From Streptomyces sp. NBC_00250 (GTDB taxonomy: Bacteria; Actinomycetota; Actinomycetes; Streptomycetales; Streptomycetaceae), in the NCBI RefSeq assembly GCF_036192275.1, contig NZ_CP108088.1:3969501-4033500 (forward strand): 64,000 nucleotides of DNA, in the 5' to 3' direction. Position numbers and translations under genes: made by a program. Below the pieces are notes generated by a model that had not been told where the DNA came from, searched no databases, and was given only the letters and a program-made list of their open reading frames with translations. This document shows, in pieces, positions 42,271 through 51,072 of this stretch; within the stretch, counting starts at the first letter, position 1, and each line of letters opens with the position of its first letter.

Positions 42271-43056
42271 ATGACCGATGTACTGCACGCCGTCGAGAAC
42301 GGCGTCTCGTGGATCACCCTCAACCGCCCCGAGGCGATGAACGCGGTCACCTGGGACCAGCGGGAGCGGATCATCGCCCTGCTCGCCGAGGCCTCCGCGG
42401 ACCCGGACGTCCGGGCGGTGGTCCTCACCGCCACCGGGCGCGGCTTCTGCGCGGGCGCGGACCTGCGGGGTGCGCCGGCCGCCGGGGAAAGGGTGGTGGG
42501 GGACGTGGCCCGGATGATCCGGCTCGGGGCGCAGCGCTTCATCGGGGCCGTACTGGACTGCGAGAAGCCGGTGATCGCGGCGGTGAACGGGACGGCGGCG
42601 GGGATCGGCGCGCACCTCGCCTTCGCCTGCGACCTGGTCCTGGCGTCGGAGTCGGCGAAGTTCATCGAGGTGTTCGTGCGGCGTGGGCTCGTCCCGGACG
42701 GCGGCGGGGCGTATCTGCTGCCGCGGCTGATCGGGCCGCAGCGGGCGAAGGAGTTGATGTTCTTCGGGGACGCGGTGCCGGCGGCGGAGGCGTACGGCAT
42801 GGGTCTGGTGAACCGGGTCGTCCCGGCCGAGGACCTGGAGAAGACGGCCCGGGAGTGGGCGGAGCGGCTGGCCCAGGGGCCGACGCGGGCGCTCGCCCTG
42901 ACGAAGCAGCTCGTGAACGCGTCGCTGGATGTGGACCGTTCCGTCGCGTTCGCGGCGGAGGCGACGGCGCAGGAGATGAACATGACGACGCGGGACGCGC
43001 AGGAAGGGGTGGCGAGCTTCGTGGAGCGGCGGGAGGCGCGGTACGAGGGGCGGTAG
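42271..43056 (+). CDS. Enoyl-CoA hydratase/isomerase family protein
   Basis: A 261-residue crotonase-fold enzyme. The oxyanion-hole segments are GRGFCAGADLRG and AVNGTAAGIGAHLAFACDLVLAS. The first catalytic acid position of classical hydratases (E in the G-A-x-E motif) is not obvious here. The second region reads FVRRGLVPDGGGAYLLPRLIG, where Asp replaces the usual Glu, as in isomerase-type members. It is cotranscribed with the ADP-forming ligase gene. Confidence 0.9.
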   Translation: MTDVLHAVENGVSWITLNRPEAMNAVTWDQRERIIALLAEASADPDVRAVVLTATGRGFCAGADLRGAPAAGERVVGDVARMIRLGAQRFIGAVLDCEKPVIAAVNGTAAGIGAHLAFACDLVLASESAKFIEVFVRRGLVPDGGGAYLLPRLIGPQRAKELMFFGDAVPAAEAYGMGLVNRVVPAEDLEKTAREWAERLAQGPTRALALTKQLVNASLDVDRSVAFAAEATAQEMNMTTRDAQEGVASFVERREARYEGR

Positions 43057-43128
43057 CGAAGGCTGTCCCACCGGGGCTTTATCGTGTGAGCCGCATATGC
43101 CACACACTGCCGCTCCGGGGGGAACGGA

Positions 43129-46100
43129 ATGCCCAACTCCGCGCGCTCGCGCGAGGGATCCGAAGGTTCTGGAAGATCCAGAAAATCCGGAAGATCCCGT
43201 ACATCCCGTAGATCACTTCTGCTCGTCCCGGCCCTGCTGACGGCGCTCCTGAGCCCAATGCTCCCGGCGGGCACGGCCCTGGCGGCGACGCCTACGCCGA
43301 CGCCGTCGCCCGCGACCGCGGCTCCGGCTCAGGGCGCGACGGCGCCCGCGCCCGAGACGTCCGCTCCCGAGCCGTCCCCGACGACGGACCCGACGGCCGC
43401 GCCGACGCCGACCGTCGAACCGACGCCGAACCCGACGAAGCCGACGGACCCGACCGACGAGCCGACCGCCGAGCCGACGCCCAGCACCGAGCCCACCGCC
43501 GACACCTGCCCCGCCCTGCCGCTCGCCCCCCTGGGCGAGCCCGGCGACGCGGCCGAGCAGGTCACCATCGAGCCGGACGGCACCGTCTGCTTCACCGTCA
43601 CCGTGGAGCAGCCCGGCACGCACCGCATCCTCATCGACGGCAGCTACGACACCCACCCTGCGCTGTACGCGGGTGAGGACAGGGTGGCGTGCCAGGCCTG
43701 GGTCTACAAGGACGCCTGGTGCGACCTGGCCGTCGGCCGGTACACGCTCAAGCTCACCAACTCCGACTGGCAGACCGCCCAGAACCGGGTCTCTCTCGTC
43801 CCGCTCATGGCCACCGCCCAGGGCGACTGCCCCGCCGTGCCCGGCACGGCCTACGACACGGCACCGGCGACCGGCACGGGCGCCGGCCCGCTGGGCGTCG
43901 TCTGCCACTCCTTCACCGCCGCCCCGGGCGAGCGGATCACGAAGGAGCTGCAGCGCGTCGCCTACGGCGACTCCTTCGCCTGGATCTCCGACGCGACCGG
44001 CAAGCGCCTCTGCGTGGACCGCAACCAGGACGACTCCGAGGGCTGCGTCCTGCCCGAGGGCACCAGCGGCTACCGCGTCTACGGGGTCGTCGACGACGAG
44101 GGGGACGGCACCCGCGCCCCCTACACCCTGAAGGTCCGCCGGCTGTCCGACCCGAAGGGCTGCGTCACCGTCGCCCCGTCCGTCTACGGCACCCCGCCGG
44201 ACCGGTCCGGGCCCGCGACCGGCTGCAAGACCGTCACGCCCACCGTGTCCGGCCGCTACGACGTGCGGGCCGTGAGCGAGGACGGCCACCGCAACAGCGT
44301 CTCCGTGTACGCGCAGGACGGCACCTACGCCTGCCTGAGCTACGAAACGCTCTGCGCGCTCACCGCGGGCACGACGTACACCGTCCTCACCGACGACACC
44401 GTCCAGTTCTTCGGCGGCGAGTCCGCCGCGGGCTGCGTGGACGGGGTCACGCTCGCCGCCGCGTACCGCGGCACGTTCTCCGCCCCGGGTGAGGTCGACT
44501 GCCTGAACCTGCCGCTGCCGCAGGGCGCGCACGTCGCCATCCAGTCGGACCGCTCCACCGAGATCAAGGTGTACGACGGCACCGGCGCCGAGCAGTGCCT
44601 CTACGCCACGAACCTGTGGGACGCCACCTGCACGCTCGGCGGCACCGCCCCCTACCGCGCGGTCGTCACCGACGAGGACCCGGCCGAGGGCGGCGACGGC
44701 TACGGCCTCGTCGTCCACCGGACCGACGCGCCCTCCGCCTGCCGGACCTTCACCGCCGGTGATTTCAGCGCGGCCCCGGCCCGGTCGGTCGTGAAGACCG
44801 GTGGCGGCGTGTTCGCCGACTGCCTGACGATCCCCGCCGACGCCCACTCCCCCAACGAGCTGTTCCAGATCGCCAAGGGCGCCGGCGACTCGTCCGCCGA
44901 GGCCGTCGTGGTGGACGCGAACGGCAGGGTCAGCTGCGAGATCCGCACGTACTACGGCACCTTCTCGGTCTGCGACCTGACCCCCGGCCTCGCCCACACG
45001 GTCCTCGTCCAGGGCCGTGACATGACCGCCGAGACCGTGCTCACCCGCCAGGACGTCACCGCCACCGCGCGCGGCTGCGTCACCACCCCGGCCGTCGCCG
45101 CCGGCGGCCCGTCCACCGGGGGTGTTCCGGCCGCGCCCGGCACCTTCCAGTGCCGCAAGGTCACGACGTCCGCCGCCGGGGACACCCTGCACCTTGACGT
45201 GCGGGACACGAACGACGCCGTCCGGCTCATGGCGTTCGACGCCAAGGGCGACGTGGTCTGCGACTACTTCGCCAAGGGCTGCGCAGCCACCGGTTCCGCC
45301 GCCTACCAGGTGCTCCTCCAGGTCCCGGCGGGCGGCACCGCGACCGCCGCCTACCGGCTCGACGCCGCCCGCATCGGCACGCCCGCCGGGCCCGCCCCGG
45401 AGTGCACCAAGGTCGCGAACGTGGCCTACGGCTTCGGTCCGCTCACCGGCACCCTCAGCGACCAGCACTCCACGCTGTGCTGGGCGCTCCCGACCGGCGA
45501 GGGCGACGACTTCAACGTGGCGTTCACCCCGGCCGGGACCTTCCAGTCCATGCCTCGGCCCCGGATGTACGACCGGACCAGCCGGGTGAACTTCTGCGGC
45601 GGCTGGTACACGAGCGAGGGCGAGATCTACAAGTGCGGTCTGCCCGGCAGCGGCTCCGCGAAGACGGCCAAGCCGACCACCCTCGTGATCGGCCTGCCGG
45701 AGAAGCCCGCGCAGGCCTCGACGCCGGTCAAGGCGCAGTTCTCCTGTGACCGCTACATCTGCGGCCCCGACGAACGCACCGTCGGCACCGTCGGCCCGGC
45801 CACGGTCGGCCGGGGCAAGATCTCCATGACCGTCTCCGGCTCGGCGCTGCACAGCTCCGCCAAGGTCGTCGTGACGAACGGGTCCTTCCGGGCCGAGTCC
45901 ACCACCCTCTCCGTCGCGCCGGACCGGCGCAGCATGACGGTGGGCCTGGACCTGACGAACGCGCCGCTCGGCTCGCTGAGCACCAGCGTGTACGCGTTCG
46001 GCGCGCAGTTCATGAAGCCGTCGGTGACCGTCGTCGCCGCCCTCCGCAACACCGCCGCGCCCGGGATCTCCGGTACGGCGGTCGACGGCGGGAAGGTGAC

Positions 46101-46854
46101 GGCGAAGGCCGGTTCGTGGTCGCTTCCGGTGGACTCGCTCGCGTACCAGTGGCGGGCGAACGGGGTCGCGATCGCGGGGGCCACGGCCTCCACGTACACG
46201 ATCCCCTTCACGCTCCAGGGCAAGCAGCTCTCTCTGGCCGTGATCGCGCGGAAGGCCGGGCACCCGACGCTCACCGCGGTCACGGGCTCGGTGGTCGTGA
46301 AGGGCATCGCCCCGAAGGTCACCAAGGCGCCCTCCGTGTCCGGCACCGTCCGGGTCGGGAGCAAGGTGTCGGCCGTCGTCGGCACCTGGTCGCCCGCGCC
46401 GAGCTCGTACGCCTACCAGTGGCGGGCGAACGGCGTGGCCATCCCGGGGGCCACGGGGTCCTCGTACGTGCCCGTCGCGTCCGTCCTCGGCAAGAAGCTC
46501 ACGGTGACCGTGACGGCCCACCGCACCGGGCACCTCAGCGGGGCCTCCACGACGGCCGGTTACACGGTCGCCACCGGCCTCGCGCCGAAGGCGACCACCG
46601 CTCCGTACGTCACCGGCACGGTGAAGGTCGGGCGGACGCTCACCCTGAACCGGGGGGCGTGGACGCCGGCGCCGACCTCGTACGCGTACCAGTGGTACGC
46701 GAACGGGCGGGCGATCAGCGGGGCGACCCGTGGCACGTTCACCCCGACCAAGGCCCAGCGTGGGACCCGGATCACCGTCAAGGTGACCGCCCACCGGACC
46801 GGGCACACCTCGGGCACCGCCTGGACCCGGTCGACGGGGGCCGTCGCCGGCTGA
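43129..46854 (+). CDS. Large secreted protein with Ig-like C-terminal repeats
   Basis: A 1241-residue exported protein. The unusually long n-region is Ser/Arg-rich (GRSRKSGRSRTSRRS) and ends in SRRSLLL, compatible with a Tat signal. A Pro/Thr-rich linker (~55-125) leads to a long region (~125-960) of cysteine-paired beta modules, many with C at module ends. Three Ig-like repeats of ~85 residues close the protein (nt 46048-46854), each with YQWxANGxAIxGAT and G-K-x-L-x-x-x-V-x-A-x-R-x-G-H. Start ATG follows GGGGGGAACGGA. A surface or matrix role is likely; no enzyme motif is seen. Confidence 0.85.
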   Translation: MPNSARSREGSEGSGRSRKSGRSRTSRRSLLLVPALLTALLSPMLPAGTALAATPTPTPSPATAAPAQGATAPAPETSAPEPSPTTDPTAAPTPTVEPTPNPTKPTDPTDEPTAEPTPSTEPTADTCPALPLAPLGEPGDAAEQVTIEPDGTVCFTVTVEQPGTHRILIDGSYDTHPALYAGEDRVACQAWVYKDAWCDLAVGRYTLKLTNSDWQTAQNRVSLVPLMATAQGDCPAVPGTAYDTAPATGTGAGPLGVVCHSFTAAPGERITKELQRVAYGDSFAWISDATGKRLCVDRNQDDSEGCVLPEGTSGYRVYGVVDDEGDGTRAPYTLKVRRLSDPKGCVTVAPSVYGTPPDRSGPATGCKTVTPTVSGRYDVRAVSEDGHRNSVSVYAQDGTYACLSYETLCALTAGTTYTVLTDDTVQFFGGESAAGCVDGVTLAAAYRGTFSAPGEVDCLNLPLPQGAHVAIQSDRSTEIKVYDGTGAEQCLYATNLWDATCTLGGTAPYRAVVTDEDPAEGGDGYGLVVHRTDAPSACRTFTAGDFSAAPARSVVKTGGGVFADCLTIPADAHSPNELFQIAKGAGDSSAEAVVVDANGRVSCEIRTYYGTFSVCDLTPGLAHTVLVQGRDMTAETVLTRQDVTATARGCVTTPAVAAGGPSTGGVPAAPGTFQCRKVTTSAAGDTLHLDVRDTNDAVRLMAFDAKGDVVCDYFAKGCAATGSAAYQVLLQVPAGGTATAAYRLDAARIGTPAGPAPECTKVANVAYGFGPLTGTLSDQHSTLCWALPTGEGDDFNVAFTPAGTFQSMPRPRMYDRTSRVNFCGGWYTSEGEIYKCGLPGSGSAKTAKPTTLVIGLPEKPAQASTPVKAQFSCDRYICGPDERTVGTVGPATVGRGKISMTVSGSALHSSAKVVVTNGSFRAESTTLSVAPDRRSMTVGLDLTNAPLGSLSTSVYAFGAQFMKPSVTVVAALRNTAAPGISGTAVDGGKVTAKAGSWSLPVDSLAYQWRANGVAIAGATASTYTIPFTLQGKQLSLAVIARKAGHPTLTAVTGSVVVKGIAPKVTKAPSVSGTVRVGSKVSAVVGTWSPAPSSYAYQWRANGVAIPGATGSSYVPVASVLGKKLTVTVTAHRTGHLSGASTTAGYTVATGLAPKATTAPYVTGTVKVGRTLTLNRGAWTPAPTSYAYQWYANGRAISGATRGTFTPTKAQRGTRITVKVTAHRTGHTSGTAWTRSTGAVAG

Positions 46855-46875
46855 TCCCGCGGTCGTACGAACGAA

Positions 46876-46916
46876 GAGCCCCCGGGGCGGCGGTCCTGCC
46901 GTCACCCCGGGGGCTC
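46876..46916 (+). terminator. Terminator after the large secreted protein
   Basis: GAGCCCCCGGGG (46876-46887) pairs with CCCCGGGGGCTC (46905-46916), with a 17-nt loop. It lies 21 bp past the stop codon and 22 bp before the next operator. Confidence 0.88.
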
Positions 46917-46938
46917 TCGTCGTGCAGGGGCTTCCTAT

Positions 46939-46953
46939 CTGACGCATCGTCAG
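46939..46953 (+). promoter_or_regulatory. Catabolic regulon operator, site 3
   Basis: CTGACGCATCGTCAG, a perfect copy of the motif, 18 bp upstream of the flavin reductase start. Such closeness suggests it overlaps the transcription start. Confidence 0.75.
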
Positions 46954-46970
46954 TTTCAATGGGTGATGTG

Positions 46971-47567
46971 ATGGGACACGCGGGGATGGCGGCCACCGCC
47001 GTCCGACACCTGAGAGCGGCCGGTTCGCCGACGGCCGTGGAACCACTGCCCCGGCCGGTACTGCGCGCGGTACGGGAGGACGAGCGACCGCCCGTCGACC
47101 CGGCCGAATTCCGCCGCGTGCTCGGCCACTTCGCGAGCGGGGTCACGATCGTGACCGCCCTCGACCCGGAAGGACCGGCCGGGTTCGCCTGCCAGTCCTT
47201 CGCCTCCCTCTCCCTCGACCCGCCCCTGGTCGCCTTCATGGTCGCCCGTACGTCGACCACCTGGCCCAGGATCGCGGGGGCGGGCACCTTCTGCGTCAAC
47301 ATCCTCGGCGCCGACCAGGGCCCGCTGTGCCGGTCGTTCGCGGTGAGCGGCGCGGACAAGTTCGCGGGCGTGGACTGGACCCCGGCCCCGACCACGGGCT
47401 CACCCCGGCTGTCCGGCGCACCCGCCTGGCTGGACTGTGCGATCACCGCCGTGCACACCGGGGGCGACCACCTGATCGTGGTGGGGAGGGTGGAGTCGCT
47501 GGGCGCCGAGGAGGACGGGGACCCGCTGCTGTTCCACCGGGGGAGGTTCGGACGGCTGAGCTCGTAG
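46971..47567 (+). CDS. Flavin reductase-family FMN-binding protein
   Basis: A 198-residue split-barrel flavin reductase of the HpaC/DIM6 type. Segments FRRVLGHFASGVTIVTA, FACQSFASLSLDPPLVAFMVAR and FCVNILGADQ are typical. It probably supplies reduced flavin to a monooxygenase; the two-component partner is not adjacent. Several in-frame starts exist (46959, 46968, 46971, 46986); I took 46971. The operator at 46939 ties it to the catabolic genes. Confidence 0.88.
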   Translation: MGHAGMAATAVRHLRAAGSPTAVEPLPRPVLRAVREDERPPVDPAEFRRVLGHFASGVTIVTALDPEGPAGFACQSFASLSLDPPLVAFMVARTSTTWPRIAGAGTFCVNILGADQGPLCRSFAVSGADKFAGVDWTPAPTTGSPRLSGAPAWLDCAITAVHTGGDHLIVVGRVESLGAEEDGDPLLFHRGRFGRLSS

Positions 47568-47613
47568 TCCTCAGCGTGGGGGCGCACCCCGACCCGGACC
47601 CCCGCGCGGGGCC

Positions 47614-48210
47614 TCAGGCGTCGATCACGCCCGTGTACAGGCCGAGGGTGCAGAGCAGGAACACGGTCAGCACCGTGACCGTCCCCCACACCAGCAGCGC
47701 CACGAAGTAGCCCCGCCGCGCGTGGCGCGTGACGAGCACCGCCGCGGCCAGGCACACCGTGGCCACCAGCCAGCCCGGCCCTTCGGCGAGCGGCCACAGC
47801 AGGGCCCCGGCGGCGGTCGACAGGAGCAGTTGCCAGCCGGTCGGGCGGCCACCCGCCCGGCGCGTCAGGGCCTCGCCGAGGAGCACGATCGGCAGCACGA
47901 GCGCGGCGGAGACCGCGAACGCCGGAAGCAGCCAGAACACCGCGAGGAACGGGAGCGCGAGGAGGGTCAGCGCGCTGAGGCGCTCCTCGCCCGGCTCCGG
48001 CTGCCCGGCGTCACCGAACACGACGAGCAGGATCAGGGCGAGCGCCGCCTCCAGGGCCAGCGCGAGCACCGAGGCCCACAACATCCGGCCGTACGTGCGC
48101 CCCTCGCCACGCCCGCCCGAGTCCCGCCCGCTCGCATCCCGAACGCCCGCATCCCGCCCGCTCGCATCCTGAACGCCCACGTCACGCACGCCCACGTCTC
48201 GACCGCTCAT
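47614..48210 (-). CDS. Integral membrane protein of unknown function
   Basis: A 198-residue protein with four to five predicted transmembrane helices from about residue 42 on. Its N-terminal ~38 residues are a repeat of RDVGVRDxS-type units (GVRDVGVQDASGRDAGVRDASGRD). The DNA there is a tandem repeat of about 27 bp near 48118-48205, so copy number may vary between strains. Not recognised as a known family. It starts 24 bp from the end of the neighbouring MFS gene on the same strand and may be cotranscribed. Confidence 0.65.
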   Translation of the reverse strand: MSGRDVGVRDVGVQDASGRDAGVRDASGRDSGGRGEGRTYGRMLWASVLALALEAALALILLVVFGDAGQPEPGEERLSALTLLALPFLAVFWLLPAFAVSAALVLPIVLLGEALTRRAGGRPTGWQLLLSTAAGALLWPLAEGPGWLVATVCLAAAVLVTRHARRGYFVALLVWGTVTVLTVFLLCTLGLYTGVIDA

Positions 48211-48233
48211 GTGCGATCACCCCCTGCCGACCA

Positions 48234-49562
48234 TCATGCTCCGGCCAGGGACAACGTCTCCTTCCGGGGTCGGCGGATCACCAGGGCCATCAGCGCCGCC
48301 GCGGCGCACAGCGCACCCGAGGCGTACCAGACGACGTCGTACGAGCCGAAGACGTCGCGGGCCACTCCGCCGGCGAAGGCGACGGCCGCCGCGCCGACCT
48401 GGTGGGAGGCGAGGACCCAGCCGAAGACGATCGCCGAGTCCTCGCCGTAGTGCTCGCGGCACAGGGCGATCGTCGGCGGGACCGTGGCCACCCAGTCCAG
48501 GCCGTAGAAGACGATGAAGAACAGCATCGGCGGGTGCACGGACGGCGCGAGCAGAATCGGCAGGAACAGGAGCGAGACGCCGCGGAGCGCGTAGTAGACC
48601 GCGAGGAGGCGGCGGGCCTCGAAGCGGTCGGTGAACCAGCCCGAGGCGATCGTGCCGACGACGTCGAAGACCCCGATGACCGCGAGCAGTCCGGCCGCCG
48701 CCGTCACCGGCATCCCGTGGTCGTGGGCCGCCGGCACGAAGTGGGTCTTCACCAGACCGTTCGTGGACGCGCCGCAGATCGCGAACGTGCCCGCCAGGAG
48801 CCAGAACGGGCCGGTGCGGGCCGCCTTGAACAGGACCGTGACCGCGCGGCGGGCTGCGCCCGTGACGGGCGCGGGCTTCTCCGCGTACTCCCCGCCGTAC
48901 GGGGCGAGTCCGACGTCCGCCGGGTGGTCGCGGAGCAGCAGCCACACGAAGGGGACCACCGCGAGGGCGGCGAGCGCCACCGTCACGGCCGCCGGACGCC
49001 AGCCGTGGTGCTCGACCAGCCAGGAGAGCAGCGGCAGGAAGACGAGCTGCCCGGAGGCCCCGGCGGCGGTGAGGATGCCGGTCACCAGGCCCCGGCGGGC
49101 CACGAACCAGCGGTTGGTGACGGTCGCGGCGAAGGCGAGGGCCATCGAGCCGCTGCCGAGCCCGACGAGCACGCCCCAGAAGAGGACGAGTTGCCAGGCC
49201 GCCGTCATCCACACGGTGAGCACCGAGCCGAGCGCGATGACCGACAGGGCGACCGCCACGATCCGGCGGATGCCGAAGCGGTCCATGAGGGCGGCGGCGA
49301 AGGGGGCCGTGAGGCCGTAGAGGGCGAGGTTCACCGAGACGGCGAAGCCGATCGTGCCCCGCGACCAGTCGAACTCCTTGTGCAGCGGTTCGATCAGCAG
49401 GCCCGGGAGGGACGCGAACGCCGCCGCGCCGATGATCGTGACGAAGGTGACCGCCGCGACGAACCACGCGCGATGGACTCGGGGGGTACGGGGGACGCGG
49501 GGGGTCTGCCCGTCGGGCGTACGGGCGGGCGTCTCGGTTGTCTGGGCCATGCCATCGAGCAT
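48234..49562 (-). CDS. MFS transporter (12 TM)
   Basis: A 442-residue major-facilitator protein with about 12 predicted helices. The loop 2-3 motif reads AALMDRFGIRRIVAVAL, and a central cytoplasmic loop divides two six-helix halves. Resembles oxalate/formate- or monocarboxylate-type permeases (ASLPGLLIEPLHKEFDWSRGTIGFAVS). The start at 49562 has AGGACGG upstream; ATG 49550 is also possible. Substrate unknown. Confidence 0.88.
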   Translation of the reverse strand: MLDGMAQTTETPARTPDGQTPRVPRTPRVHRAWFVAAVTFVTIIGAAAFASLPGLLIEPLHKEFDWSRGTIGFAVSVNLALYGLTAPFAAALMDRFGIRRIVAVALSVIALGSVLTVWMTAAWQLVLFWGVLVGLGSGSMALAFAATVTNRWFVARRGLVTGILTAAGASGQLVFLPLLSWLVEHHGWRPAAVTVALAALAVVPFVWLLLRDHPADVGLAPYGGEYAEKPAPVTGAARRAVTVLFKAARTGPFWLLAGTFAICGASTNGLVKTHFVPAAHDHGMPVTAAAGLLAVIGVFDVVGTIASGWFTDRFEARRLLAVYYALRGVSLLFLPILLAPSVHPPMLFFIVFYGLDWVATVPPTIALCREHYGEDSAIVFGWVLASHQVGAAAVAFAGGVARDVFGSYDVVWYASGALCAAAALMALVIRRPRKETLSLAGA

Positions 49563-49760
49563 CCCGGTCCGTCCTGGGTCCGACCATTGGCCCGGACGAC
49601 AGCTTTCAAACGGATCGAGCCACGGATCGGGCCGACAGCCGGGCCGCGGACCGGGCTGACGGCCGGCGAACTGTCGGGCCCCGGCCGGGTCGCGGATCGG
49701 GCCCGGCCGGGTCGCGTATCGGGCCCCGGTCGGGACACGGGCCGGAGGCCGCGCTGCCGC

Positions 49761-51008
49761 TCACACCCTCGGCAACGTCCTGATCGGGCGTACGACGAGC
49801 AGCGCGGCCACCACGAGGACCGCGATCCCCGCCCCCGTCAGCAGCACCGCCTCCGTGCCGACCGCCGCCGCCACCGGCCCCGACAGGGTGCGGCCGACGC
49901 CCATCATCAGGAGCGAGCCGGCCACGTCGTACGCGTGCATCCGGTTCAGGGCCTCCTGCGGGACGTGGGTCTGCACGGCCGTCGACCACATCACCAGCCA
50001 GAAGGCGAAGGCCGCCCCGCCGATGAACTGGCCCGCGCCGAGCAGCACCGCGGGCGCGCCCAGGCCGAGAAGGGCGAGGTTCACGGGGAGGCCGAGGAGG
50101 GCGACGGCGCCCGCCGCGAGGGGTCTGCGGGGGCGCAGCCGGAGGGCGAGCAGGCCGCCGACGGCGCTGCCCGCGCCGTTGACGGCCATGAGGACGCCGT
50201 AGGTGGCCGAGCCGTGGTCCTCGGTGACGAGGCTCGCGGTGAGCGGCACCATGGGTCCGGCGACGGTCAGTCCGTACACCGTCCAGATGGCGATGACTCC
50301 CCAGAGCCAGTTCCTGGCCTTGAACTCGCGCCAGCCTCCTGCGAGCTCGGCGCCGAGGGAGTCGCGCCGCAGGGAGTCGGACGGGATCGGGGCGATCCGC
50401 ATCAGGGCGAGGCAGAGGGCGCTGACGGCGAAGGTCATGCCGTTGACGGCGAAGGCGGCGCCCGCGTTCCACACGGCGACGAGCACGCCCGCCGCCGCGG
50501 GTCCGGCCATGATCATGAGGGCTTCGACGACACGGAGGACGGCGTTGGCGCGCTGCACGTCGGGGGCGATGCGCGGGATGGTGGAGGCGACACCGGGCTG
50601 GAAGAGGGCGGCGCCGACGCCACTGAGGACGGAGAGGGTGTAGACCGCCCAGAGCGGTGGGCCGCCGAGGGTGAAGGTGACGGCGAGGACGGCCGCTCCG
50701 GGCAGCCGCAGCAGATCCGCGAGGATCATCATGCGGCGGGCGGTGAAGCGGTCGGCGAGGACGCCGCCGAAGAGGACGAAGAGCGCGAAGGCGGCCGTCC
50801 AGCCGCCGAGCGCGTAGCCGACGGTGGCGCCGGAGTGGCCGGCGCCGAGGAGTCCGGCGGCGAAGGCGACCGGGACCATGCCCTCGCCGAAGACGGCGAC
50901 TCCCCGGGCGACGAAGAAGAGCCGGAAGTTACGGTTCCACAGTGCGGGCGGCTCGGCCGGGGCGGGAATCCGCTCGGCGGCCTCAGACTTGTACGTGTTG
51001 TCCGTCAC
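49761..51008 (-). CDS. MFS transporter (multidrug-type)
   Basis: A 415-residue permease from a GTG at 51008 (AGGTCAGC upstream). It begins with WNRNFRLFFVARGVAVFGEGMVPVAFA, typical of the enterobactin-exporter-like/DHA3 branch, and has the motif FGGVLADRFTARRMMILADL. About 12 helices. It diverges from the GlxA-type regulator at 51073, only 64 bp apart, so that regulator may control it. Substrate unknown. Confidence 0.88.
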   Translation of the reverse strand: MTDNTYKSEAAERIPAPAEPPALWNRNFRLFFVARGVAVFGEGMVPVAFAAGLLGAGHSGATVGYALGGWTAAFALFVLFGGVLADRFTARRMMILADLLRLPGAAVLAVTFTLGGPPLWAVYTLSVLSGVGAALFQPGVASTIPRIAPDVQRANAVLRVVEALMIMAGPAAAGVLVAVWNAGAAFAVNGMTFAVSALCLALMRIAPIPSDSLRRDSLGAELAGGWREFKARNWLWGVIAIWTVYGLTVAGPMVPLTASLVTEDHGSATYGVLMAVNGAGSAVGGLLALRLRPRRPLAAGAVALLGLPVNLALLGLGAPAVLLGAGQFIGGAAFAFWLVMWSTAVQTHVPQEALNRMHAYDVAGSLLMMGVGRTLSGPVAAAVGTEAVLLTGAGIAVLVVAALLVVRPIRTLPRV

Positions 51009-51072
51009 GGACAGCTGACCTATCACCCGTGTGGTCTGGACCACCAGTGAATATCCGGAGGGAGCACCGCCC

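Noticed and set aside
43213..47046. A 1277-codon open frame opposite the large secreted protein
   Set aside because: It is a GC-bias shadow: composition is Arg/Gly/Val-rich and lacks domains, while the plus-strand frame has signal peptide, repeats and ribosome-binding site.
49621..49750. GC-rich imperfect repeats between two MFS genes as a possible mobile element
   Set aside because: Only short GGGCC/CGGAT-type repetition; no ends, no target duplication and no gene.
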